Positions 6,763 to 13,487 of a stretch of 16,352 nucleotides of DNA are shown in pieces. Each line of letters starts with the position of its first letter. The first letter of the stretch is position 1. Made by a program: the position numbers and the translations under genes. Under the pieces are notes generated by a model that saw only the letters and a program-made list of their open reading frames with translations, did not search any database and was not told where the DNA came from. Origin of the DNA: Chloroflexota bacterium (GTDB lineage: Bacteria > Chloroflexota > Dehalococcoidia > Tepidiformales > Tepidiformaceae); the NCBI GenBank assembly GCA_021823905.1, contig JAKALX010000027.1:1-16352 (forward strand), written 5' to 3'.

Positions 6763-7072
6763 GAGCGGTTCGCCCCCAGATCGCCGCAAGGTAAGCCGAG
6801 AAGACTTGCGGCGATTGTTCAATGATGGCCAATACTGGCAGCGGGCTCAACAGGGCGAGTTTACGATAGAAATCAAGCGCCACATGACGCCTCTGCCGCA
6901 AGCGGGGGAGCCGGCCGGCACGGTGAGCCAGATCGCGGTCTGCACGGACGCCTCCGGGCGACCTGTCGCGCTCGTCCACCAGTATGTCCGGCTCGATGGA
7001 AGCCTCGGCGGCTCTGGCCGACCCGACCCGAAGGAGTTGCTGGTGGGCGATGAGCTGCTGTACGTGAGCTGA
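6761..7072 (+). CDS. Small hypothetical protein with C-terminal HQY...SGRPDPK motif (103 aa)
   Basis: No function is assigned. The product starts at ATG 6761, with AAGG 6 nt upstream at 6751-6754. The N-terminal part (about 1-40) is polar and probably helical: REDLRRLFNDGQYWQRAQQG. The C-terminal part reads as a compact beta structure: SQIAVCTDASGRPVALVHQY, then VRLDGSLGGSGRPDPKELLV, ending in ELLYVS. The combination 'A-hydrophobic-VHQY-R-DG-GSGRPDPK' is one I recall in short uncharacterised proteins from Chloroflexota and similar genomes. No signal peptide, cysteine pair or membrane helix is visible. A TTG at 6755 in frame is a less likely start. The first bases overlap the start codon of the gene on the other strand. 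Confidence 0.75.
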   Translation: MSGSPPDRRKVSREDLRRLFNDGQYWQRAQQGEFTIEIKRHMTPLPQAGEPAGTVSQIAVCTDASGRPVALVHQYVRLDGSLGGSGRPDPKELLVGDELLYVS

Positions 7073-7147
7073 CAGCGACAACCGAAGCGAGCCGCCCCGG
7101 CGCCGCGATTCCCGGCAGCTCCAATCGTCCGCCCGCTGCGCAATAGT

Positions 7148-7164
7148 TGTATAGTTAAGAAACA
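7148..7164 (+). promoter_or_regulatory. Candidate -10 element giving a (nearly) leaderless ArsR-family transcript
   Basis: TATAGT (7150-7155) ends 9 nt before the ATG at 7165, so transcription would start at or within a few bases of the start codon. No Shine-Dalgarno sequence is present, consistent with leaderless translation. The element is embedded in a direct repeat, TAGTT (7144-7148) and TAGTT (7152-7156) eight bases apart, a possible autoregulatory site. No good -35 is visible. Confidence 0.38.
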
Positions 7165-8169
7165 ATGCCAGCAGAAGTTGAAGCGCCGGATCGTGCGCCG
7201 GTCCAGGTGAAGGTATCGGCCACCAACGAACTCGTATTCGCCCTGTATGTGATCCACCGGGCCGTGCACCGGCCCGGCAGCGGTTGGTCGCAGACGTGGG
7301 TGCCACCCCTGATGGAGAGCCACGCGGAAACGGCGGCACGCGTTGGCAAGTTCTGGACCGACGGCTTTCCCGAATGGCCGGAACTGCTGCTCTTCGCGGA
7401 GGCTGCCGGCCGGCTCTGGGATACCGACGCGGACCAGCTGCTCGCGCAACTTCCCGAGCTCACAGCGCGCGGCGTCCGCGTCCCGGAGTTTCCCGCCGAA
7501 GCGCCGGAGGTGCGCCCGATCATCGCCGGGCGCGTCGAGCGCCTGGGCGCCGACGCCGGCTTGCGCCAGGCCTACTCGCAGCTCATGAAGGACGTGTGGG
7601 ATGTCCTGCGCCCGCACTGGAACGGCGGCGCGCGCGGCGTAGCCGAGCGAATGGCGGATGATTTTCGCCGCCGCCTCGCGAAGGTCGCCGATTTCCGTGA
7701 CCTGCTGCCCGTCAAACACTTCGCCCGCCGCGAGATGCACCAGCCGCTGGTGGACGAAGCCCTCCGCCGTGGGGAGGTCGTCCTCGTGCCGCTCGCTCTG
7801 GCCGGCGTCGGTGTCGGCTTCTTCTCGTTGTCCAGCTGCCTGATCGTGGCGCAAGGACCGGAAGCGGCGTCGGGCGCCAGCAAGCACCGCGAGGAGGCGG
7901 AACGCGTGGCGGCGCGCTTCAAACTGCTCTCCGACCCGACACGCCTTTCGATTCTTGGGACGCTCATCGAGTGCTCCTACAGCATCACCGATCTGGCGGA
8001 GGTCTTCGAGCTCTCGCAGCCGACGATCAGCGTCCATGTGAAGCAACTTCGCGAAGCGGGGCTGCTGGACTCGCAAAAGGTGCGAGGACAAATGGTCTAC
8101 CGGGCGTCGCGGGAGCGGATTCAGGAGCTGGTGCTGGGGGCCATCGCGGAGATGGGCTGCGCGATCTAG
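7165..8169 (+). CDS. ArsR-family HTH regulator with long N-terminal domain
   Basis: The 334-residue product has a C-terminal winged helix-turn-helix of the ArsR type. KLLSDPTRLSILGTLIEC (253-270) leads into SITDLAEVFELSQPTISVHVKQLREAGLL (273-301), where SQPTISVHVKQL is the recognition helix, and then the wing QKVRGQMVYRAS (304-315). Residues 1-235 form a separate region without recognised motifs, resembling the poorly characterised N-terminal domain found in long ArsR-like regulators (DUF5937-type, from memory). The metal-site motif ELCVCD of classical ArsR/SmtB sensors is absent; only Cys270 and Cys225 are present near it, so the signal is probably not arsenite or zinc. The gene lies just upstream of a small ORF with its own promoter-like sequence and may control it, itself, or the divergent neighbours. 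Confidence 0.85.
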   Translation: MPAEVEAPDRAPVQVKVSATNELVFALYVIHRAVHRPGSGWSQTWVPPLMESHAETAARVGKFWTDGFPEWPELLLFAEAAGRLWDTDADQLLAQLPELTARGVRVPEFPAEAPEVRPIIAGRVERLGADAGLRQAYSQLMKDVWDVLRPHWNGGARGVAERMADDFRRRLAKVADFRDLLPVKHFARREMHQPLVDEALRRGEVVLVPLALAGVGVGFFSLSSCLIVAQGPEAASGASKHREEAERVAARFKLLSDPTRLSILGTLIECSYSITDLAEVFELSQPTISVHVKQLREAGLLDSQKVRGQMVYRASRERIQELVLGAIAEMGCAI

Positions 8170-8191
8170 TTGAAGCTTAGTCGTTTACCTA

Positions 8192-8220
8192 TTGACATCG
8201 TTCCATGACTATGTTCCTAT
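8192..8220 (+). promoter_or_regulatory. Candidate promoter with perfect TTGACA upstream of the 69-aa gene
   Basis: TTGACA (8192-8197) is a perfect -35 hexamer. At 17 nt spacing the -10 would be TCCTAT (8215-8220), only 3 of 6. The pentamer GTTCC occurs twice here (8200-8204 and 8213-8217), a possible site for the adjacent ArsR-type regulator. Transcription would begin near 8227 and precede the ATG at 8256 by about 30 nt. Confidence 0.4.
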
Positions 8221-8255
8221 GTCTGCGTCTGAACTCCCCTTCCTGGAGCTTTGTC

Positions 8256-8465
8256 ATGGGACCCTTCGCCGACCACCCCCACACCATCGAGATGGTTGCC
8301 CGCTTCGTGGACGAGGAGCTCGCTCGCAAGGCCGCTCTTCGTGCCAGCTACGGCTTCGCACCACCTGCCGCCAGGCGGCCCGGCCTTCGCTGGATTGCCG
8401 CCCGGCTGCGAGCGCGGCGCGAACAGCGCTGCGAGGACTGCCCGCCCGTCACCGTCGGCGCCTGA
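8256..8465 (+). CDS. Small hypothetical protein with C-terminal CxxC (69 aa)
   Basis: No function is recognised. From ATG 8256, GGAG sits at 8245-8248 with a 7-nt spacer, the best ribosome site among the small genes here, which makes this start preferable to the upstream ATG at 8205. The protein begins with an amphipathic helix (TIEMVARFVDEELARKAALRA), continues with GFAPPAARRPGLRWIAARLRARR, a strongly basic possible membrane-interacting helix, and ends with CEDCPP, a CxxC pair. Third codon positions are GC-rich. It follows the ArsR-type gene by 86 nt and has its own candidate promoter. It converges on lysA. Confidence 0.6.
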   Translation: MGPFADHPHTIEMVARFVDEELARKAALRASYGFAPPAARRPGLRWIAARLRARREQRCEDCPPVTVGA

Positions 8466-8471
8466 ACGCTC

Positions 8472-8503
8472 TCCGGCCAACTGCCCTACCGCAGGTGGCC
8501 GGG
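8472..8503. terminator. Strong hairpin at the convergent end of lysA and the 69-aa gene
   Basis: CCGGCCA (8473-8479) pairs with TGGCCGG (8496-8502), with a T-G pair outside. After an A/G mismatch, an inner stem CTGC (8481-8484) with GCAG (8491-8494) closes a six-base loop. The hairpin lies 7 nt after the small gene's stop and covers the last codons and stop of lysA. No U-run follows in either direction, so it is a candidate shared terminator or 3' stabilising stem. Confidence 0.5.
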
Positions 8504-9739
8504 AATGCGCTCGTTGGCCAGGATCTGCTCGAACGACTGGCGCTCACGGATGACCTCCGGGATGCCCTCGTGGACGAGCACCTCGCCCGCCAGCCTGCGG
8601 CTGTTGTAGTTCGAAGACATCGCAGCACCGTAGGCCCCCGCGTCGTGGATCACGAGGTAGTCGCCCACCTTTGCCGCTGGCAGCCTGCGCGTCACGACAA
8701 CGCCACCCTCCTCTTGCGTGAACACGTCGCCTGATTCGCAGAGCGGCCCGCCGACGATCACCTCCTGCTCCGTCGTGATCTCGCGCCCGTCCGCAGCTGC
8801 GATCGAGATCTCGTGGTAGGAGCCGTACATCGAGGGGCGCACCAGCGTCTCGAAGCCGGCGTCGGCCAGGTAGAACGTGTGCTCGCCCTGCCGCTTCACG
8901 GAACGGATCTGGGTGACCAGCGATCCCGCCTCGGCGACCAGGTAACGCCCCGGCTCGACTTCGAGCGCCACTTCGTGCCCGATGATGTCCTCGATCGTCC
9001 GCTGCGCCTTCGCCCAGAGCGCGTGGTAAGCGCCAACGTCGATGCGCGCCTGGTCCTTGCGGTAGGGGATCGGCAGGCCCCCGCCGGCGCTGATCACCTC
9101 GAGCTGGCCGCCCACCTCCCGCGCCGCCTTCACCATCGCGTCGCAGACCGTCGCCAGGTGCTCGAAATCGGTCCCCGAGCCGATGTGCATGTGCAGCCCG
9201 CGGATGTTCACACCCGCCTTCCGGCCGAGCTCGAGGCATTCCTGGAGCTGCGAGTACCAGATGCCGTGCTTGGAGAGATCGCCGCCGGTGTTCGTCTTCT
9301 GCGAATGCCCGTGGCCGAAGCCGGGGTTGATGCGCAGCGTCACCTTCGCCCCTGGGAAGAACGCGCCGAGCTGCGTGATCATGTCCGGCGAGCCAACGTT
9401 GACCGGGATGCTGTGCTTGCGAATCAGCTCGATCGCGTCGTCGTCGAAGATGTCGGCCGTGTAGACGATGCCGTCGTCTTCCCCCGTGTAGTCCACCATC
9501 AAGGCGCGAACGATCTCGCCCGCCGAGACAGCGTCGACGAGGACGCCGTTGCGCTTCATCAGCGCAAGGATGGCGATGTTCGAGCAGGCCTTCTGGGCGA
9601 AGCGCACGACCTGAAACTGCTTCAGCTCGGCAATCCGCTGCTCGATAAGCGCCTGGTCGTAGACGAACGTGGGCGTGCCGAAGCGGCGGGCCAATTCGGT
9701 TACCGGCACGCCGGCGAGTTCGGAGATCAGGTGCTGCAT
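8486..9739 (-). CDS. lysA: Diaminopimelate decarboxylase
   Basis: LysA is a PLP-dependent fold-type III decarboxylase that converts meso-diaminopimelate to L-lysine, the last step of the DAP pathway. The 417-residue length is typical. VVRFAQKACSN carries the PLP lysine (K50). Other landmarks are GLHMHIGSGTD (181-191), SAGGGLPIPY (217-226, phosphate-binding glycines), EPGRYLVAEAG (262-272), GPLCESGDVF (331-340, active-site Cys334) and GAYGAAMSSNYNSR (368-381, with Tyr370). The wording closely follows E. coli LysA (RFAQKACSN, NPGFGHGHSQKTNTGG, KHGIWY) rather than the common ALKANSN type. No Shine-Dalgarno sequence precedes the ATG at 9739. The upstream lipoprotein reading frame ends 39 nt before it, suggesting co-transcription. 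Confidence 0.97.
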   Translation of the reverse strand: MQHLISELAGVPVTELARRFGTPTFVYDQALIEQRIAELKQFQVVRFAQKACSNIAILALMKRNGVLVDAVSAGEIVRALMVDYTGEDDGIVYTADIFDDDAIELIRKHSIPVNVGSPDMITQLGAFFPGAKVTLRINPGFGHGHSQKTNTGGDLSKHGIWYSQLQECLELGRKAGVNIRGLHMHIGSGTDFEHLATVCDAMVKAAREVGGQLEVISAGGGLPIPYRKDQARIDVGAYHALWAKAQRTIEDIIGHEVALEVEPGRYLVAEAGSLVTQIRSVKRQGEHTFYLADAGFETLVRPSMYGSYHEISIAAADGREITTEQEVIVGGPLCESGDVFTQEEGGVVVTRRLPAAKVGDYLVIHDAGAYGAAMSSNYNSRRLAGEVLVHEGIPEVIRERQSFEQILANERIPGHLR

Positions 9740-9778
9740 GGCAACGATCGTGCGGCAGTCGCCGACGAAGCGCCAGCG

Positions 9779-10186
9779 CTACCGCGCCCTGAGCGTCACG
9801 ACGAAGAACCAGGTGCTCCCGTCCGCACCCGGCAGCACCGGATAGGCGTAGAGCGGCCCGCCCAGCTTCTGCTCGTCTCCGGGCCTGGCGACGTACTGGG
9901 TGCTGACCATGACCCGGTCGCGTCCGCGGATGTAGCCGCGCTGCTCGCCGGCTGGACTCTGGCTCGTACTCGTGAGCGTAAAGCCCTGCGCCAGGAGCCG
10001 CTCGTTGAAGAAGGCGATGACCGAGCCGCCGTAATCCAGCGTACTGAACATCTGCACCGACGACTGCACATCACCCTCAGGCTTCATGAAGCCGTCGATC
10101 TCGGTCGCGCCGGGGTAGGCGGGAAGCCCCGTCACCTGCGGCTGGACGCGCTCCCCGCGAGGCGAGGGATAGGGGACAGGCGACAC
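9779..10186 (-). CDS. C-terminal domain of a lipoprotein, displaced into another frame
   Basis: This 135-residue segment has no signal peptide and no ATG before mid-domain; GTG at 10186 is the earliest plausible start. It begins with a Pro-rich linker (VSPVPYPSPRGERVQPQ) and continues with a compact domain: LPAYPGATEIDGFMKPEGD, FSTLDYGGSVIAFFNERLLAQGF, RVMVSTQYVA, ending STWFFVVTLRAR. The 'YPGA...D...VIAFFNERLLAQGF' pattern resembles small extracytoplasmic domains in which a short helix follows a YPGA strand, but I do not know a named family for it. Lacking an export signal, it is most likely the C-terminal part of the upstream lipoprotein, separated by a one-base insertion or two-base deletion between about 10180 and 10215. 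An independent cytosolic protein translated from GTG is the alternative. Confidence 0.6.
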   Translation of the reverse strand: MSPVPYPSPRGERVQPQVTGLPAYPGATEIDGFMKPEGDVQSSVQMFSTLDYGGSVIAFFNERLLAQGFTLTSTSQSPAGEQRGYIRGRDRVMVSTQYVARPGDEQKLGGPLYAYPVLPGADGSTWFFVVTLRAR

Positions 10187-11378
10187 GGCTGGGCGCCGGC
10201 GTTGCCAAAGCACCGGCTGCCACGGGCGTGAGCGTGAACCGCGCCAGCGGTGGGATTGGTGTGGCGGCATCCAGCCGCTCGTTAGGCTTACCCTTCCAAC
10301 CGTTCACCACGACGACGTCCGTCGTCCAGCCCGTGCCCCTGCCGACGACCCCGAGATCGACCACCGATCGCCCGGAGCTCGCCTCGACCACCAGGCTGAC
10401 TTCGCCGGCAAGCCCTCCCCACGCCTGCAGACCTGCCGAGAGAACAGAAACGCGTGCCGAGCCGTCCGCGCTCTTCTTCGTGGCGTTCAGGGTACGCGGA
10501 GGTGCGAGCGAGTTGAGCTCCTCCCGGGTCTTCGGGTCCGTCGCGATCATCAACGGCGTCCCGTCGATGGGATGCGGGTCGCTCCAGTCGACTGAACCGC
10601 GGCTCACGGTGCCCAGCCACTCCTGCGGCTGGCCTGAGCCGGGAAATGCGACAAGGGAGAGTTGATTGGCCGGCGTCCACCCATTTGTGCGCGTGTCGAC
10701 CGGCCCAACCGAGCCCGGGAGCCGCGGAAGGTCGAGCTGTGCACCCCGGCCGTCTCGGGGCGCGACCAGCAGGATGTCGTTGACAACCAAGGCCAGGAAC
10801 TTCGAATCAGGAGACCAGTACCGCTCGGACCACATCTGTGTCGTCGATCCGCCGCCGCCCGCGAGCGGGGTGATCGGCGTGCGGCCCATCTCGTTTCCTT
10901 CCGGGTCGAAAACCGTCACCCGGGTTGCGCCGATCGCTGCGAGCCGCTTCCCGTCGGGCGACCACTGCAACGTCCCGGGCGCGGAATTCGCCTCCGGCGC
11001 CACGTCCGCGACGAGCTTTCCCCTGAAGTTCCAGATCCTGAGGTGGACCGCGGTGTTGTCCGTGTCCAGTTGGTACCAGTCCAGCGTCGCCAGGCGCGAC
11101 CCATCTGGGGACCATGCAACCGCGTAGTACTGGGCCGGATCGCCCAGTTGCCGCTCCTTACCGGTCACAAGATCGATGATGCGCACCGGCGCCGTCGTCA
11201 GCCCGCCGGCCTGATCGGGCACAACCGGCTGCCCGACGGCCACCCAGATCCCGTGCTCCGGCCCCGGCGACGACCGGCATGCCCCGGCGAGCAACGCGGC
11301 AGCCAACAGAAGCACGCCCGCGCAAGAGCCACCTCGTAAGAGAGTCGCCAATCTCCTCTGTCCGCGTGTGGTCCGCAT
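10077..11378 (-). CDS. Secreted TolB/WD40-like beta-propeller lipoprotein (frameshifted 3' end)
   Basis: From ATG 11378 the N-terminus is MRTTRGQRRL, a hydrophobic stretch GVLLLAAALLAG, then Cys34 in an LLAGAC lipobox-like site, indicating a membrane-anchored lipoprotein. At least three PD40/TolB-type blade motifs follow: YAVAWSPDGSRLATLDW, LQWSPDGKRLAAIG and RYWSPDSKFLALVV. Such propellers usually bind ligands or proteins at the cell surface; no specific role is evident. The open frame continues to 10077, but its last 35 or so residues (after GALATPAP) become Arg-rich and lose sense, while the sensible sequence continues in the frame at 10186-9779. ATG 11396 is also in frame, but TATAGT at 11400-11405 would place transcription start downstream of it. 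Together with the C-terminal piece the intact protein would be about 530 residues. Confidence 0.72.
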   Translation of the reverse strand: MRTTRGQRRLATLLRGGSCAGVLLLAAALLAGACRSSPGPEHGIWVAVGQPVVPDQAGGLTTAPVRIIDLVTGKERQLGDPAQYYAVAWSPDGSRLATLDWYQLDTDNTAVHLRIWNFRGKLVADVAPEANSAPGTLQWSPDGKRLAAIGATRVTVFDPEGNEMGRTPITPLAGGGGSTTQMWSERYWSPDSKFLALVVNDILLVAPRDGRGAQLDLPRLPGSVGPVDTRTNGWTPANQLSLVAFPGSGQPQEWLGTVSRGSVDWSDPHPIDGTPLMIATDPKTREELNSLAPPRTLNATKKSADGSARVSVLSAGLQAWGGLAGEVSLVVEASSGRSVVDLGVVGRGTGWTTDVVVVNGWKGKPNERLDAATPIPPLARFTLTPVAAGALATPAPSRVACPLSLASRGARPAAGDGASRLPRRDRDRRLHEA

Positions 11379-11399
11379 CTCGGCCCTGCTCGTCATCCG

Positions 11400-11405
11400 A
11401 CTATA
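11400..11405 (-). promoter_or_regulatory. Candidate -10 element of the lipoprotein-lysA unit
   Basis: Minus-strand TATAGT (11405-11400, 5 of 6 to TATAAT) lies 21 nt before the ATG at 11378, after the ABC terminator hairpin. The initiation point would fall near 11393, so it supports the shorter lipoprotein start. No clear -35 is visible at the usual distance. Confidence 0.4.
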
Positions 11406-11420
11406 CGCCGGCCAAGCAAG

Positions 11421-11444
11421 ACGGCCTCTCGCGGGAGAGGCCGT
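11421..11444 (-). terminator. Terminator hairpin of the ABC transporter operon
   Basis: ACGGCCTCTC (11421-11430) and GAGAGGCCGT (11435-11444) are perfect ten-base complements around a four-base loop. In the direction of ABC transcription (minus) the hairpin is 30 nt past the stop codon at 11474 and is followed by CTTGCTT, a loose T-rich tail. This is the strongest terminator-like structure in the window. Confidence 0.68.
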
Positions 11445-11473
11445 GGGCGCGGCCGGCGGTGTGTGCAGCCGCG

Positions 11474-13432
11474 CTAGTTTCCTCCCGCGGCCGGCTGGGG
11501 CACCACTTCGCCGCGGCGGCGCCTGGCGAAGGCTGCGTCTTCGCCGGCCATCGCTTCGGCCTTCGCCGCCTGCTCCTGCTCGTAGGTCATCCGGTAGAGG
11601 TTCGCGTAGACGCCGTTCCTGTCGAGCAGCTCCTGGTGCGAGCCGATCTCCACCATCTTTCCCTGGTCGAGAACGACGATGCGGTCCGCCTCGCGGATGG
11701 TCGAGAGGCGGTGGGCGATGACGAACGAAGTGCGGTCCTTGAGCAGCTCGCGCAGCGCCTTCTGGATGATGACCTCGGTCTGCGTGTCGACGTACGCCGT
11801 GGCCTCGTCGAGGACGAGGATGCGGGGCGAGGCGAGGATGGCGCGGGCGAAGCTGATCAGCTGGCGCTGCCCGACGGAAAGGTTCTGGCCGCGCTGCTGG
11901 AGCACCGTGTCGTAGCCGTGCTCGAGCCGCGAGATGAAGTCGTCGGCGCCGACCGCAGCGGCGGCGGCGCGCACCTGCTCGTCGGTGGCGTCCGGGCGGC
12001 CGTAGGTGATGTTGTCGCGCACGGTGCCGCTGAAGAGGTACGGCTGCTGGAGGACCACGCCCATATGCCTGGTGAGCGAGCGCCGCTTGAGGTCGCGGAT
12101 GTCGTGACCGTCGACGCGGATGGCGCCGCCGGTCACTTCGTACCCGCGGCTGACGAGCGAGGTAATCGTCGTCTTGCCAGCGCCGGTGTGGCCGACGAAA
12201 GCGATCGTCTCGCCTGGCTGCACGTGCAGATCGATGTCCTGGAGGATCGGCACGCCTTCGACGTAGTGGAAGTAGACGTGGTCGAAGTCGACGCGGCCCT
12301 CGATGGTCTCGAGCTCGAGGGCGTCCGGCTTGTCGGTGATGCGCGCGGGGGTGTCGAGCACTTCGAAGATCCGCTCGCCGCCGGCCATGGCGCGCTGGAA
12401 CATCGTGTACTGCAGCGTGAGGTCGCGGATGGGGTCAAAGAAGCGGTTCACGTAGAGGGTGAATGCGGCAAGTGTTCCGATGAGGGCGGCCACGTCGACG
12501 CTGGAGGCGTTGATGGCGCGGAGGCCACCGACGATGAGGACGGCGGCGGTCGCGATTGCGACGGCGAGCTCGATGATCGGCATCACCGCCGCGCTCAGGA
12601 GGCCGGCCCAGATGTTCGCGTTCCGGTTCTCCTGGTTGAGCATGTCGAAGCGGCGGATGTTCTCGTCCTCGCGCGACATTGATTGGACAGCGCGCACGCC
12701 CGAGACGTTCTCGGCGAGCGTCCCATAGAGCGCGCTCAGCTTGACGCGAACGTTGATGAAGGCGGCGCGGGCGTACTTCGACCAGAACATCATCACAAGA
12801 ATGAGCGGGGGCACGATCGCGAGCGTGACGAGCGCGAGCTCCCAGTCCATATACAAGAGGATGCCGATGACCACGAAGACGCCGACGATGTTCGAGAGCG
12901 AAGTGAGCGAGCCGGTGGTCAGGAGGTCGTTCACAACCTGGACGTCGCTGGTGAGGCGGCTGATCATGCGCCCGACTTCCATCTCGTCGTAGAACGAGAG
13001 GGAGAGGTTGATCATGTGGCCGTACATCTCGCTGCGCAGGCGCAGGAGGATGCGCGTGCCCATCCAGGCCGTCGTGGTCTGCTGCAGGTACATCGAGATG
13101 AACTGGAGGAAGGCGAGGCCGACGCTCGCGCCGCAGAGCACGAGGATGGCCTCCTTGTTGCCCTTGATGCCAGCGGTGACGGCGAGTCCGATGAGGAACG
13201 GCTGCGCCATGCTGGAGGCGGCGGAGAGGATCATCATCGAGATGGCAATCGCGGCCTGAAGCTTGTACTCGGCCAGGTAGGGGATGATCCGGCGCGCGAC
13301 TTCGGCGTCGTACACCTTCCCCAGGTATTCGTCGTCCCAGCCGTCGGAGTTGCGAGCGGCGCGCGGGCCCATGGACTGCCCGCCGATGCCCTGGCTCCAG
13401 CCGCCGGCGCCCGCACCACCCCACATGCCCAT
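11474..13432 (-). CDS. ABC exporter half-transporter, catalytic-site subunit (second gene of pair)
   Basis: The 652-residue product has a Gly/Trp-rich N-terminus (MGMWGGAGAGGWSQGIGG), an ABC type I exporter membrane domain with six helices (about 50-335) and an ATPase domain (about 375-615). Walker A is GHTGAGKTT (414-422), the Q-loop VVLQQPYLFSGT (459-470), the signature LSVGQ (518-522) instead of LSGGQ, Walker B ILVLDEAT with catalytic Glu543, D-loop AYVD, and H-loop His574 (VIAHRLST). Walker A/B and His are intact while the signature is altered, as in the catalytically complete partner of heterodimeric exporters such as TM287/288. The start at 13432 has AAAGGA 8 nt upstream; the longer frame to 13708 is Arg/Ser-rich shadow sequence. 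It follows the partner gene by 55 nt. Substrate unknown (lipid or drug export likely). Confidence 0.9.
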   Translation of the reverse strand: MGMWGGAGAGGWSQGIGGQSMGPRAARNSDGWDDEYLGKVYDAEVARRIIPYLAEYKLQAAIAISMMILSAASSMAQPFLIGLAVTAGIKGNKEAILVLCGASVGLAFLQFISMYLQQTTTAWMGTRILLRLRSEMYGHMINLSLSFYDEMEVGRMISRLTSDVQVVNDLLTTGSLTSLSNIVGVFVVIGILLYMDWELALVTLAIVPPLILVMMFWSKYARAAFINVRVKLSALYGTLAENVSGVRAVQSMSREDENIRRFDMLNQENRNANIWAGLLSAAVMPIIELAVAIATAAVLIVGGLRAINASSVDVAALIGTLAAFTLYVNRFFDPIRDLTLQYTMFQRAMAGGERIFEVLDTPARITDKPDALELETIEGRVDFDHVYFHYVEGVPILQDIDLHVQPGETIAFVGHTGAGKTTITSLVSRGYEVTGGAIRVDGHDIRDLKRRSLTRHMGVVLQQPYLFSGTVRDNITYGRPDATDEQVRAAAAAVGADDFISRLEHGYDTVLQQRGQNLSVGQRQLISFARAILASPRILVLDEATAYVDTQTEVIIQKALRELLKDRTSFVIAHRLSTIREADRIVVLDQGKMVEIGSHQELLDRNGVYANLYRMTYEQEQAAKAEAMAGEDAAFARRRRGEVVPQPAAGGN

Positions 13433-13487
13433 CAGGAATTTCCTTTCTCGCCCTGGACGGGCCAGTAACGGCGGACGATCGAGCCGC

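Noticed and set aside
6505..7072. Toxin-antitoxin reading of the small divergent pair
   Set aside because: Toxin-antitoxin genes are normally co-directional and neither protein shows a known toxin or DNA-binding motif.
11279..12682. 467-residue plus-strand ORF antisense to the ABC gene
   Set aside because: Val/Asp/Glu-rich shadow typical of the complement of GC-rich coding sequence; the ABC motifs fix the true strand.
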